In this document: positions 16,843-25,117 of the stretch, in pieces
Layout of the letters: each line of letters opens with the position of its first letter
How positions within the stretch are numbered: the first letter of the stretch is position 1
DNA from: an uncultured Sphingomonadaceae bacterium
GTDB lineage: Bacteria; Pseudomonadota; Alphaproteobacteria; Sphingomonadales; Sphingomonadaceae
Direction: 5' to 3'
Assembly: GCA_947493215.1 (NCBI GenBank)
Contig: CANLQE010000001.1
Coordinates: forward strand, 1,116,001 to 1,180,000
Length of the DNA stretch: 64,000 nt
Notes under the pieces: generated by a model
The model's input: the letters and a program-made list of their open reading frames with translations, nothing else
Told to the model about the DNA's origin: nothing
Database searches by the model: none
Position numbers and translations under genes: made by a program

Positions 16843-18411
16843 ATGAACGGGGCGGATCACATCGTAAGCCAGATGTTCGACGGTGGGATTGACACCATCT
16901 TTCTCAATCCCGGAACTTCAGAGATGCAGCTCGTCCATGCAATCGACGGATTCCACGAAATCCGGCCTATCCTTGGCCTGTTCGAGGGCGTTTGCACGGG
17001 TGCAGCGGATGGTTTCAGTCGGATTGCCGGACGTCCAGCGGCAACGCTGCTACACCTCGGGCCTGGCCTGGCTAACGGGCTTGCGAACCTGCACAATGCA
17101 AGGCGCGCGGGAAGCTCGGTGCTCAATATCGTTGGCGATCATGCCCGCGACCACCGCAAGCTCGACGCCCCGTTGACCAGCGACATCGAGGGACTTGCAC
17201 GACCCATGTCGAACCACGTTTCGACTTTGTCCGAGCCAGGCCGGCTCAGCGGTGAGATTGCTGCTGCGATTGATGCGGCTGAAGGCGGAATTGCGACGCT
17301 TATCGTTCCTGCCGACATTGCATGGAGCGCAGTTGAGTCGCGTCCGGCGGAGAGCCGGCATGGGTCGCCGAAAGCGGCTGAGCGCGGACCTGACAAGTTG
17401 CAACTGCGTCGGGCATTGGACGCTCTGCGAACGCGCTCGCAGAGAACCATGATACTTGTCGGGGGGGCGCTGCTGACGGGCGAAAGCTTGAACAAGATCG
17501 AATACTTGATGCATGCGACAGGCTGTCAGGCCATGATCCCCACGTTCAACAGCCGCTTGGAACGCGGCGCCGGGCGTCCGGAACTCCCACGGATTCCATA
17601 TTATTCTGAAGATGCTGTGGTTGCGTTTGAAGCCATTGATGTCCTGGTGTGCCTTGACGCTCAGGATCCGGTTGCTTTCTTTGCCTATCCCGGAAAGCAA
17701 AGCAGGCCGACAGCGCCAGGAACCCAAGTCATTGATCTCAATCAAGCGCCGCTGGCTGCGCTCGACGAAATTCTAGCAGCTTCTTATCTTGATGCGCCCC
17801 CCCAGCCGGCCAGGGATGTTCACTCTGATCCTGCAGAGTCCCTGAATCTCGGCGAACCCCTCAATGCTGACAATGTCGCACGACTGATCGCCGCCCACCT
17901 TCCTCATGATGCGATCATCGTCGATGAAGCCGTGACCGCACGTGCACCTCTTATAGAGCATACGAGGGATGCCGCACAACATGACTGGCTCGACCTGACC
18001 GGAGGTTCGATTGGACAGTGCCTTCCGGTTGCAACGGGTGCGGCCGTCGCAGCGCCGGATCGAAAGGTCCTCGCCGTCTCCGGTGACGGTTCAGCGTTGT
18101 ATACCATTCAGGCATTGTGGACCCAGGCCCGCGAGAACCTAAACGTCACAACGCTCATCTACAACAATGCGAGCTACGATGTGCTCAAGGTCGAGATGAT
18201 GCGGACCGGCATAACTTCAATCAGCGAGAGGGCTGCCGCGATGCTTTCGATCGATTCCCCGCGGACCAATTTCTGCATGTTAGCGAACAGTTTCGGGGTT
18301 CGCTCTTCGCGCGTGAGTTCGGTCGCAGAACTGGACGCAGCGTTGCGCGATTCGATGCGAGGCGACGGCCCTGATCTTATCGAAATCATGATCGTCAGCC
18401 TAGGAGGATGA
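16843..18411 (+). CDS. Thiamine-diphosphate-dependent enzyme, acetolactate synthase/benzoylformate decarboxylase-like
   Basis: This 522-residue three-domain TPP enzyme has an N-terminal PYR domain with FLNPGTSEMQ and GLFEGVCTGAADGFSR (the cofactor-activating Glu). A middle domain follows, and the C-terminal PP domain has GDGSALYTIQALW...YNNASYDVL, the GDG-to-NN metal and diphosphate motif. Relatives decarboxylate 2-oxo acids or join acyl units. The closest visible pattern is the IlvB-like paralogues found in sphingomonad catabolic clusters rather than true acetolactate synthase; no small subunit is present. The ATG at 16843 follows GGAGGAAG; the frame extends upstream to 16810 without a ribosome site. 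It begins a set of four closely spaced genes. Confidence 0.85.
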   Translation: MNGADHIVSQMFDGGIDTIFLNPGTSEMQLVHAIDGFHEIRPILGLFEGVCTGAADGFSRIAGRPAATLLHLGPGLANGLANLHNARRAGSSVLNIVGDHARDHRKLDAPLTSDIEGLARPMSNHVSTLSEPGRLSGEIAAAIDAAEGGIATLIVPADIAWSAVESRPAESRHGSPKAAERGPDKLQLRRALDALRTRSQRTMILVGGALLTGESLNKIEYLMHATGCQAMIPTFNSRLERGAGRPELPRIPYYSEDAVVAFEAIDVLVCLDAQDPVAFFAYPGKQSRPTAPGTQVIDLNQAPLAALDEILAASYLDAPPQPARDVHSDPAESLNLGEPLNADNVARLIAAHLPHDAIIVDEAVTARAPLIEHTRDAAQHDWLDLTGGSIGQCLPVATGAAVAAPDRKVLAVSGDGSALYTIQALWTQARENLNVTTLIYNNASYDVLKVEMMRTGITSISERAAAMLSIDSPRTNFCMLANSFGVRSSRVSSVAELDAALRDSMRGDGPDLIEIMIVSLGG

Positions 18412-18412
18412 G

Positions 18413-19300
18413 ATGACAGGCACCAACCAACCCAAACTGAATCTCTACCACTCGAACCCGTCGCTGTGCAGCCAGATGGTCCGCGTTGCGCTGGCCGAAA
18501 AAGGACTGGAATATGAGGCACGGCAAGTATTGCTATGCGATCAGCACGACGAAGCAGAGAACATCCAACCGTGGTTTCTGGAGATCAATCCGACAGCGGT
18601 CGTACCGGTCCTCATGGTCGATGGGGAAATGATTCGAGACAGTTCGTATATCATCGAGATGCTCGATGGGATGGGCTCGCCTGGCTCGACCAGAATATGG
18701 CCCCAAGACGAAGCCGATAAGCAAGAGTTGCGCCGCTGGATCGAAGATACGGGCCTCCCCGATTCTGCCCGAATGGGAAAGACCCTGGGCACCGCCGTCA
18801 CAATGCTTTCGATCCCGGCTCTCTCTCACCTGATTAAAGGGCTGAAGCTTCGATCGGTCTTCAATATTCTACGCCGGCATCCGCGCCGGGATCGGGCGTG
18901 GACCTATGCCAGTGTCTATTTCACGCCATTGGCGAAGAACCTGCCTCTTCTTGCCTACAAAGGATTCGTAAAGGGAATTATCGAGGTGGAATCCATGCTG
19001 AAGGATGGCCGAGACTATTTGCTCGGGGACTTTTCCCATGCGGACATCAACCTTATGTGCGTGTTTCACAGGATCGTATTCCTGCGCCTTGGTGGTATTC
19101 TCGAGATGAGTGAGCTGCCGAATGTTGCTGCATTCTGGGGACGGCTGAAATCGAGAGAAAGCTACAAGTCCGGGGTCCTCGATTTTATGCAGGACGCAGA
19201 CTTCGAAGTTCAGCAAGCGGTGTTTGGAGATGCGTGGTCCCCGCATCTGCAGCCTTTGCAGCAAAGCATTCGCGAAACTTTGGCCGCGCAGAATCAGTGA
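18413..19300 (+). CDS. Glutathione S-transferase family protein
   Basis: This 295-residue protein has an N-terminal thioredoxin-fold domain: LYHSNPSLCSQMVRVALAEK with Ser as likely glutathione-activating residue, INPTAVVPVL with the cis-proline, and DSSYIIEML. A longer-than-usual all-helical C-terminal domain follows. GSTs of aromatic clusters attack ether bonds, remove halides, isomerise ring-cleavage products or quench quinones. The ATG lies one base after the TGA of the TPP-enzyme gene with GGAGGATG in front, so the two are coupled. The substrate is not readable from sequence. Confidence 0.85.
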   Translation: MTGTNQPKLNLYHSNPSLCSQMVRVALAEKGLEYEARQVLLCDQHDEAENIQPWFLEINPTAVVPVLMVDGEMIRDSSYIIEMLDGMGSPGSTRIWPQDEADKQELRRWIEDTGLPDSARMGKTLGTAVTMLSIPALSHLIKGLKLRSVFNILRRHPRRDRAWTYASVYFTPLAKNLPLLAYKGFVKGIIEVESMLKDGRDYLLGDFSHADINLMCVFHRIVFLRLGGILEMSELPNVAAFWGRLKSRESYKSGVLDFMQDADFEVQQAVFGDAWSPHLQPLQQSIRETLAAQNQ

Positions 19301-19344
19301 TGTCCGAATTACATTCCTACCAAGCCAACTGAGGGAGCTCTATC

Positions 19345-19998
19345 ATGTTCAACCAATCATTGCCGCAAGCAGCTGAGGCACGCAAAATTCGCCCTGCCTA
19401 CCTGGCGCATGTAGTCCTACGGACCGCACAGCCGGGAGCGTTGATCGAGTGGTATCGTCAGGTTTTGAACGCCGAGATTGCGCATGCGAGCGAACTGATC
19501 ACCTTCCTGACCTATGATGAAGAACACCATCGGATCGCGATTGCCAAGATGCCAGTGACCGGAAAAAGAGCCATGGCGCGTGCCGGCGTCGATCACTTTT
19601 CCTTTGGCTATGCCTCGCTCAATGATTTGCTTGTCCACCATCAGGCATTACATGAGGTCGGGATCGAACCGATCTGGTCGATCAACCATGGGCCGACAAT
19701 TTCTCTCTATTATCAGGATCCCGATCGCAATGTCGTCGAACTACAGGTAGATACGTTTTCGACAACTGCAGAGTTCGAGGCGCTGACTGAGAAGCTGGAC
19801 TTCGAAGACAATCCGATCGGGGTGGATATCGATCCTTTCGTGCTCAAGGCGCGCCTGGATGCGGGAGAAGATCCGGCAGTATTGATGGAACGCGCGGTAA
19901 TCGGCAAGCGCAGCGCAACCGATCTTCCACGCTCCTATGTTGGCGGCTTTGCCAGCGGAGTAATCCGGGTGGCCAAAGCTTTGGGCGTGAAAGTCTGA
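19345..19998 (+). CDS. VOC-superfamily extradiol ring-cleavage dioxygenase-like protein
   Basis: This 217-residue protein has one vicinal-oxygen-chelate module pair. AHVVLRT (His near residue 22), VDHFSFGY (second His near 89) and VELQVDTF (Glu near 133) match the 2-His-1-carboxylate iron site of type I extradiol dioxygenases. Its length is that of the short, single-domain dioxygenases. It would open a catechol next to a hydroxyl group, giving the yellow semialdehyde-type product used by the hydratase and hydrolase genes of this region. The ATG has GAGGGAGC ahead of it. A glyoxalase-like role cannot be fully excluded. Confidence 0.78.
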   Translation: MFNQSLPQAAEARKIRPAYLAHVVLRTAQPGALIEWYRQVLNAEIAHASELITFLTYDEEHHRIAIAKMPVTGKRAMARAGVDHFSFGYASLNDLLVHHQALHEVGIEPIWSINHGPTISLYYQDPDRNVVELQVDTFSTTAEFEALTEKLDFEDNPIGVDIDPFVLKARLDAGEDPAVLMERAVIGKRSATDLPRSYVGGFASGVIRVAKALGVKV

Positions 19999-20001
19999 AC
20001 A

Positions 20002-21840
20002 ATGGGAATTTCGAGCATGATGGATCGGCCCGTCGTTATCATTGGAGCAGGCCCCGTTGGCGCTACACAGGCTCTCCTGTTGGCCAAGCATGGAATTCCA
20101 GTGCGGCTAATTGAACGTAAGCAGGCTCCGACGCAGCATCCTGCTGCACATGTTTTGAATGGCCGCACGATGGAAATATGGGAATCAATTGATCCCGAAA
20201 TCCCGCGGCGCGTTACGGCGCTGGCTGAACCTATCAAGCAGGATTCGACCATCAACTGGCAAACTTCCCTGATGGGAGATGTGCTTGGCAAGATTGAAGT
20301 GCTCCGGCGCGATGCCGAGAGAGAAGTTTCTGAACCGATCAGCAATTGGTCAACAATCCACTTGGGGCAGCATAGGCTGGAACCGCTGCTATGGGATTTG
20401 GTTCAGCACAATGAACTGATCGAATTCCAAACCGGCACTCAATGTTCCAGTGTAGAAGAACGTGACGGTCGCGTCTTTGCGACGATCGAGCGACGCCAAA
20501 GTCGGCGAGTGGTAGAGTGCGCCTATCTTATCAGCGCCGAGGGTGCCTCCTCCAACATTCGTCGGGAACTCGGCATCGCCATGCCAGGTCCTGTTTTTGC
20601 CGAGATGTCCAGTGTGTTCTTCAACTGTCCGGCTCTCGTGCGCGCGTCCGACCCGCTGCCTATACTCACCTGGGTCATGAACGAGACGATCCTTGGCGCG
20701 CTGATCCATCACGGTGAAGGAGACTTCATCCTCATGACCGGCTATCTGCCGAAGTTCCAGTCTCGGGAAAGCATGGATGAAGGCTGGTGGCTTCCGCGGA
20801 TCCGGGCCGCGATTGGCACTGATGCGCCAGTGCTTATCAAGTCTCGCGGCGTATGGACCATGACCTCTCAGATTGCTGAGAGATATCGGAAGGACAGAAT
20901 CTTCCTGGTTGGAGACGCGGCTCACAGGTTTCCTCCGACAGGTGGCTACGGTCTCAACACAGGGGTCGGTGATGCGCAAAATCTGGCGTGGAAACTGGCG
21001 GCTGTGGTCAGCGGCGAGGCAACCGATACTCTGCTCGGCACCTACGAGCAAGAACGTAAGCCTGTGGCAATGCGCAACGCCGAGCAAAGCGTTCATAATC
21101 ATCGCAAGATGGATTTGGTTTCGCGGCATATTGGAGTGCGTGGCGAAGATCTCAATCGCCTTGGCAGGTTGTTGTTTGATTGGCCTTTGTCGGCTTTGCC
21201 GCATGCGTGGCGAGCGCGCTTTGCGAAGTGGACGATGGTCTCGGGAGTCAGGCGCGCGGGCAGGTTGTTGAACCCCGCTTCGAAAGGGTTTGCTGAAAGG
21301 CTCGCATGGATTCAGGCAGACATTGCCCAGCAGGGCGAGCATTTTTCGGCGCCAGGAATCGAATTTGGCAGCACGTACGATGATGGATTGGTCGCTAGGG
21401 AACCAGGGCAGCGCGTCAGTGATGACACAAGCGCTGGCCATTACGAGCCATCGACTCTGCCAGGTGGCAGGATACCGCTTGCGGCCATCGCAGATAAGGA
21501 GGCGACGACGCATAGTATACTTAAAACGGATCGACTTTCTCTCTTGGTCGATCCGCGAGATCAGGAACTTTGGCGGCGGTTGGTTAGCAATTCGACTGTA
21601 ATGGGCCTGGAAATTGCAATTGTTCCATGCAGTATGCGAAAACGCAATGATTGGCAGGATGTATTTGGACTTTGTACTAACGGAGCGGTTCTCACGCGAC
21701 CCGACGGATATGTCCTCTGGCGATCAATTGGCCACCAGCCAGAAGAGGATTGGAACGAATTCACAAACGCACGTGGGCGCGATTTTATGGCCCAAGCCGG
21801 GGAGTTCGTCAGTGATCTGGCTGTCGTGAACGAGGTGTGA
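20002..21840 (+). CDS. FAD-dependent aromatic hydroxylase (PheA/TfdB/MhpA family)
   Basis: This 612-residue group A flavoprotein monooxygenase has VVIIGAGPVGATQALLLAK (FAD ADP-binding, residues 11-29). It also has a DG-type segment (SAEGASSNIRRELGI) and RIFLVGDAAHRFPPTGGYGLNTGVGDAQNL (FAD ribityl motif near 300), then a thioredoxin-like C-terminal domain typical of the phenol hydroxylase branch. It adds an ortho hydroxyl to a phenol using NAD(P)H and O2, so its product would be the catechol for the VOC dioxygenase encoded just before it. The ATG at 20002 lies 3 bp after the previous stop; internal ATGs at 20017-20022 are alternatives. Confidence 0.9.
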   Translation: MGISSMMDRPVVIIGAGPVGATQALLLAKHGIPVRLIERKQAPTQHPAAHVLNGRTMEIWESIDPEIPRRVTALAEPIKQDSTINWQTSLMGDVLGKIEVLRRDAEREVSEPISNWSTIHLGQHRLEPLLWDLVQHNELIEFQTGTQCSSVEERDGRVFATIERRQSRRVVECAYLISAEGASSNIRRELGIAMPGPVFAEMSSVFFNCPALVRASDPLPILTWVMNETILGALIHHGEGDFILMTGYLPKFQSRESMDEGWWLPRIRAAIGTDAPVLIKSRGVWTMTSQIAERYRKDRIFLVGDAAHRFPPTGGYGLNTGVGDAQNLAWKLAAVVSGEATDTLLGTYEQERKPVAMRNAEQSVHNHRKMDLVSRHIGVRGEDLNRLGRLLFDWPLSALPHAWRARFAKWTMVSGVRRAGRLLNPASKGFAERLAWIQADIAQQGEHFSAPGIEFGSTYDDGLVAREPGQRVSDDTSAGHYEPSTLPGGRIPLAAIADKEATTHSILKTDRLSLLVDPRDQELWRRLVSNSTVMGLEIAIVPCSMRKRNDWQDVFGLCTNGAVLTRPDGYVLWRSIGHQPEEDWNEFTNARGRDFMAQAGEFVSDLAVVNEV

Positions 21841-21900
21841 TACAAACTGGTTCCACTAATCCCTCGACATGCTATCCTCGCCGACGAAAAGGAGCGTAAA

Positions 21901-22548
21901 TTGTCAACATCTGTTTCAATGGCATCGACAAAGCGAACGAGAGGCAAGGACGATCAAGATATTCGTGCACGTATTCTGGGCGCAGCCTTACGTTTGTTTT
22001 GCCAGCTCGGATTTGATGGAGCGTCGCTTTCTGCAATAGCCAAGGAAGCCGGAGTCGCGCAGCCGCACACCTACTACTATTTCGAAAACAAGTACGAGCT
22101 GTGGAAGGAAGCCATCGCTCCGCCCTTCAACGAATTGATGCGCCATCCAAGCAGTGCTGATGATCTCAAGGACCTGACCCCTCTGCAAAGCTTCCGGGTT
22201 CAAATGAGGAGAATGATCGGAGCGGCAATCGATAATCTCGAAATCATGCACATCTACATTCATGAAAGCAGGAACCCCGGTCCCAGACTGGACTATTTGC
22301 TGGATCAATATTTTACTCCAATCCATTCTAGGATTGAACGAGGCATACGGGAAATTTCGGACGAAGCTGCGCCAAATCCGGTGTTCATTTTATCGAGTGT
22401 GATCGGTGCTACGCATTTCTTTTTCTCTTCACCTGCGCTGCTGGCGCGGGTTCACAGCACCGAAGTGAATGACACTGATGTCCGCGCTGCCTTCATCGAC
22501 TTTGTTATCGATCAGGTCATGCATGCGAGTGGAAACGCTGCAAGTTGA
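21901..22548 (+). CDS. TetR-family transcriptional regulator
   Basis: This 215-residue protein has an N-terminal TetR DNA-binding domain: ILGAALRLFCQLGFDGASLSAIAKEAGVAQPHTYYYFENKYELW, residues about 26-70. A helical ligand domain follows. The start is taken as TTG at 21901 because AAAAGGAGCGTAAA stands directly ahead; ATG at 21919 is the alternative. It lies between the hydroxylase and FAH-type hydrolase genes on the same strand and probably controls this set in response to an aromatic effector. Confidence 0.88.
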   Translation: MSTSVSMASTKRTRGKDDQDIRARILGAALRLFCQLGFDGASLSAIAKEAGVAQPHTYYYFENKYELWKEAIAPPFNELMRHPSSADDLKDLTPLQSFRVQMRRMIGAAIDNLEIMHIYIHESRNPGPRLDYLLDQYFTPIHSRIERGIREISDEAAPNPVFILSSVIGATHFFFSSPALLARVHSTEVNDTDVRAAFIDFVIDQVMHASGNAAS

Positions 22549-22633
22549 TTTTATGAATATATAAGATAATTTGCATTTAGTATAAAGCCTGCTAACTCAT
22601 TACCTTCAGCATGATTGGAGGAAGGTGGGCGCT

Positions 22634-23578
22634 ATGCGATTCTTGACATTCAGACATGGAGATGGACCGGCACGACCAGGAGTATTGATTAGCGACAATT
22701 CGAGAGTGCTTGATCTGGCTGCCGCAAGCAGCGGCAAAATCACGAAGATGATCGAACTAGTCGAAGGCGGAGAGAAGATGCTTGATCTCGTCCGGACCCT
22801 CAAGGCAAAATCACTAACGGAACATAGCTATGCGCTCGACGAGGTTCGAGTGGAGACACCCTTCCGCCCGATCCAGTTGCGTTCATTCAGTGTCTACGCA
22901 TTGCATCTCGAGCGGTCGTTTGCCGCGGCCAGTAAGAATCACTGGAGCTTGTTTCGCTCGCTCTTTTTCAAGCTTTTCGTCAAGATGCCTCCAGCAAGTT
23001 TCTTTGCTCGCCCAGCATACTACAAGGGAACAGTCACGAACTTTGCCGGACCGCATGATGATATCAGGCGGCCATCATTCGGAGGGATGCTGGACTACGA
23101 GCTCGAGCTGGCGGTTATCATCGGCAAGAAAGGCAAGGATATTGATTCGGAGAGTGCCTACGATCACGTGTTCGGCTACACCGTGTACAACGATGTGTCC
23201 GCGCGCGAGCAGCTCATGAGCGAAATGGGGCCGGTCTCGGCAGGCCCCGCCAAAGGCAAGGATTTCGATACTAGCAACATTATCGGCCCATGGATCGTAA
23301 CACCGGATGAAATCGACGATCCGATGGATCTGAAGGGGGCTGTACGGGTCAATGGCGAATTGCGCGGCGAAAGCTCAACCAATCTCATGTCGCATTCGAT
23401 CAAAGACATCATCGCTTATGCTTCCAAAAGCGAGACTTTGTACCCCGGCGAGATGCTGGCGACAGGAGCAATGCCCTATGGATGCGGCATCGAGGATTGG
23501 AAATTCCTCGAAGACGGCGATCTTGTCGAGCTGGAAATAGAACGGATCGGGAAGTTGGCCAACAAGGTCGTTGCTTGA
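22634..23578 (+). CDS. Fumarylacetoacetate hydrolase (FAH) family protein
   Basis: This 314-residue protein has the C-terminal FAH fold: YYKGTVTNFAGPHDDI, then MLDYELELAVIIGKKG (metal-binding Glu pair), VFGYTVYNDVSARE, GKDFDTSNIIGPWIV and TGAMPYGCG. Family members hydrolyse, hydrate, isomerise or decarboxylate ring-cleavage products such as 2-hydroxyhepta-2,4-dienedioate. Beside an extradiol dioxygenase it is the likely next enzyme. The ATG at 22634 is preferred over GTG 22625 because the GGAGGAAGG site lies at a better distance. An insertion of about 25 residues with KNHWSLFRSLFFKLF near residue 100 is unusual. Confidence 0.87.
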   Translation: MRFLTFRHGDGPARPGVLISDNSRVLDLAAASSGKITKMIELVEGGEKMLDLVRTLKAKSLTEHSYALDEVRVETPFRPIQLRSFSVYALHLERSFAAASKNHWSLFRSLFFKLFVKMPPASFFARPAYYKGTVTNFAGPHDDIRRPSFGGMLDYELELAVIIGKKGKDIDSESAYDHVFGYTVYNDVSAREQLMSEMGPVSAGPAKGKDFDTSNIIGPWIVTPDEIDDPMDLKGAVRVNGELRGESSTNLMSHSIKDIIAYASKSETLYPGEMLATGAMPYGCGIEDWKFLEDGDLVELEIERIGKLANKVVA

Positions 23579-23889
23579 AGTTTCGTCCAATAGTGATTGA
23601 TGCCCCCTCGGTGCACCGTCAGGCGGTATCGCCAGCGAGATCGGGCGTAGCTTTAGTTGAATGCCGAGTGTCGGCGATTCAAACTTACATTGCCAAGACC
23701 AAACTGTCTGCAATCGGCCCAATTGCTGTCGTTAAAAACGACCTAAACTAGGGTCCGCTATGGGCGCAAAAGCAGACGTTAGAGATAGAGAGGTCACCGT
23801 CCTGCTGCCGACCCAATTGTTGACGGTATGTCCGCGTTCTGCGCTTCCGAAAAGCAAACTTTGGCCTCTTTAACACTGAGGCATAATGC
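23579..23889. other. Convergent intergenic region holding one palindrome
   Basis: The 311-bp stretch lies between the ends of the FAH-type gene and the phosphotransferase gene. It contains the palindrome at 23748-23782 with its leading motif; nothing else is recognisable. Confidence 0.6.
23748..23782. repeat. Dispersed GTCCGC palindrome, copy 6
   Basis: GTCCGCT (23753-23759) pairs with AGCAGAC (23771-23777), one mismatch, around the ATGGGCGCAA loop. The leading motif from 23718 (CCCAATTGC, then GTCG/CGAC flanking an A-rich loop) is shared with copy 1. Confidence 0.8.
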
Positions 23890-24792
23890 CTATCCAAATA
23901 TAGTGTCATGATTTGCGATGAGGTGACCAGCTTCCCTGATGCTGTCGAGAGCAACTTTCCTCATAACTTGCACCCGCGATGGTTCGAGACCCCACCCGCT
24001 CATACTATGGTTTCCGGCTGCTGCCACATAGGCTTGCCATAACGCCAACCTGAAAGGATCGACGTGGCGCTGTGTCGAATAGGTATTCAAGAAGCACTGC
24101 GCGCCCCAATCGCCGTGGATGTATCGAAGCTCCAAACATGCACAGGCGACATCGGATAGCGGATCGCCTATTGCTGCATCTTCCCAATCGATGACACCCA
24201 CGAGCTTTCCACCTTCCCAGACAATGTTTGAAGGCCAGTAATCTCCGTGAAGCAGAACACCCTTCCCGGCGAAAGCGGTCGAATTCATTCGTAAGAGGTT
24301 CGACCGCAATTCTTCCCATTCCGCGTCATCAGGCAGAAAGTCTAGCAACTCCGGGAGAGGGTCGAACCTAAGCGGTAATTTTGGAAGCGAGTCCGTTTTG
24401 ACGTCGTGGATCGAGATGAGTTTGTTAGCCGCAGCCGTGATGCGTGCTTCGGCCACCGCCGACGGTATATCCGTTGATCCCTCAATATATTCCAGCAAAA
24501 CATACGGGTGCTGGTTCGCGCCGTCGCCACCACCAAAACCCAAAGGTTTGGGGACTGTAACTCCGAGCGAATGCAGACGCTCGAGCAACTGAAATTCAAG
24601 AGCCGCCTCGTGTCCACAATGATTGTCGCCGTGCTCCCGCAAGACGAGCGTACGCAGACTGCTGGTTGGAATCTCAATGTGTATTAGCGTAGCATCTGCA
24701 GAAACCCCTCCAGTTAGTGGATTCGCGCCTCTGATCACTGCGCCCGGAACATGCGCTGACACCAGCTCGCTGAATCTGTCATTTGGGCTCAA
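23890..24792 (-). CDS. Aminoglycoside phosphotransferase-fold (APH) kinase-like protein
   Basis: This 300-residue protein has the APH/choline-kinase fold. A nucleotide-binding N-lobe contains LVLREHGD and YVLLEYIEGSTDIP (hinge), then the catalytic loop LLHGDYWPSNI with its Asp, and GVIDWEDAAIGDPLSDVA with the metal-binding Asp. Such proteins phosphorylate small molecules; a few are acyl-CoA-dehydrogenase-linked kinases or antibiotic kinases. The context (convergent with catabolic genes, near an integrase) gives no substrate. Resistance should not be assumed from the fold alone. Confidence 0.85.
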   Translation of the reverse strand: MSPNDRFSELVSAHVPGAVIRGANPLTGGVSADATLIHIEIPTSSLRTLVLREHGDNHCGHEAALEFQLLERLHSLGVTVPKPLGFGGGDGANQHPYVLLEYIEGSTDIPSAVAEARITAAANKLISIHDVKTDSLPKLPLRFDPLPELLDFLPDDAEWEELRSNLLRMNSTAFAGKGVLLHGDYWPSNIVWEGGKLVGVIDWEDAAIGDPLSDVACACLELRYIHGDWGAQCFLNTYSTQRHVDPFRLALWQAYVAAAGNHSMSGWGLEPSRVQVMRKVALDSIREAGHLIANHDTIFG

Positions 24793-24929
24793 AGAGTGTC
24801 CTCCGGACTGGATTGAAGAATCCTTTGCTGCTTCAACTTATACAACCGGAACGGCAGGTTTGGTAGAGCAGGCTTTGATAGCAGACGGACCGCTCCCACC
24901 CCACTTCCAGATATGCGGTGGAGGTAAAG

Positions 24930-24963
24930 CTAATGTCCGCTTTCGGGATATTGCGGTCACTAG
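24930..24963. repeat. Dispersed GTCCGC palindrome, copy 7
   Basis: CTAATGTCCGC and GCGGTCACTAG flank the TTTCGGGATATT loop (B type, CGGGAT). Confidence 0.8.
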
Positions 24964-25022
24964 GTACGGGGTTTCTTTACGACAGCTACCCACCCAGTTA
25001 TTGCCTTTCAAATAGGCCAAAG

Positions 25023-25056
25023 CTAGTGTCCGCTTTCGGGATAAGGCGGACACTAG
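25023..25056. repeat. Dispersed GTCCGC palindrome, copy 8
   Basis: CTAGTGTCCGC (25023-25033) and GCGGACACTAG (25046-25056) form a perfect 11-bp stem around a TTTCGGGATAAG loop. It lies 62 bp past the integrase stop. Confidence 0.88.
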
Positions 25057-25117
25057 AGACGAGGCCATCAATTCACATGTTGGTATTCCAGTATGATTGC
25101 GGGGGGAGGGGGCACGT

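Larger units (their letters stand above)
24793..25117. other. Intergenic region with two palindromes
   Basis: The 325-bp stretch between the start of the phosphotransferase gene and the end of the integrase gene contains copies 7 and 8 of the dispersed palindrome and no supported gene. Confidence 0.6.

Noticed and set aside
16843-18411. Biosynthetic acetolactate synthase (ilvB)
   Set aside because: No regulatory small subunit follows and the gene is coupled to a GST and a ring-cleavage gene, so a catabolic role is more likely.
23890-24792. Antibiotic-resistance gene call for the APH-fold protein
   Set aside because: The fold is shared with many non-resistance kinases and no resistance context is present, so only the fold is reported.
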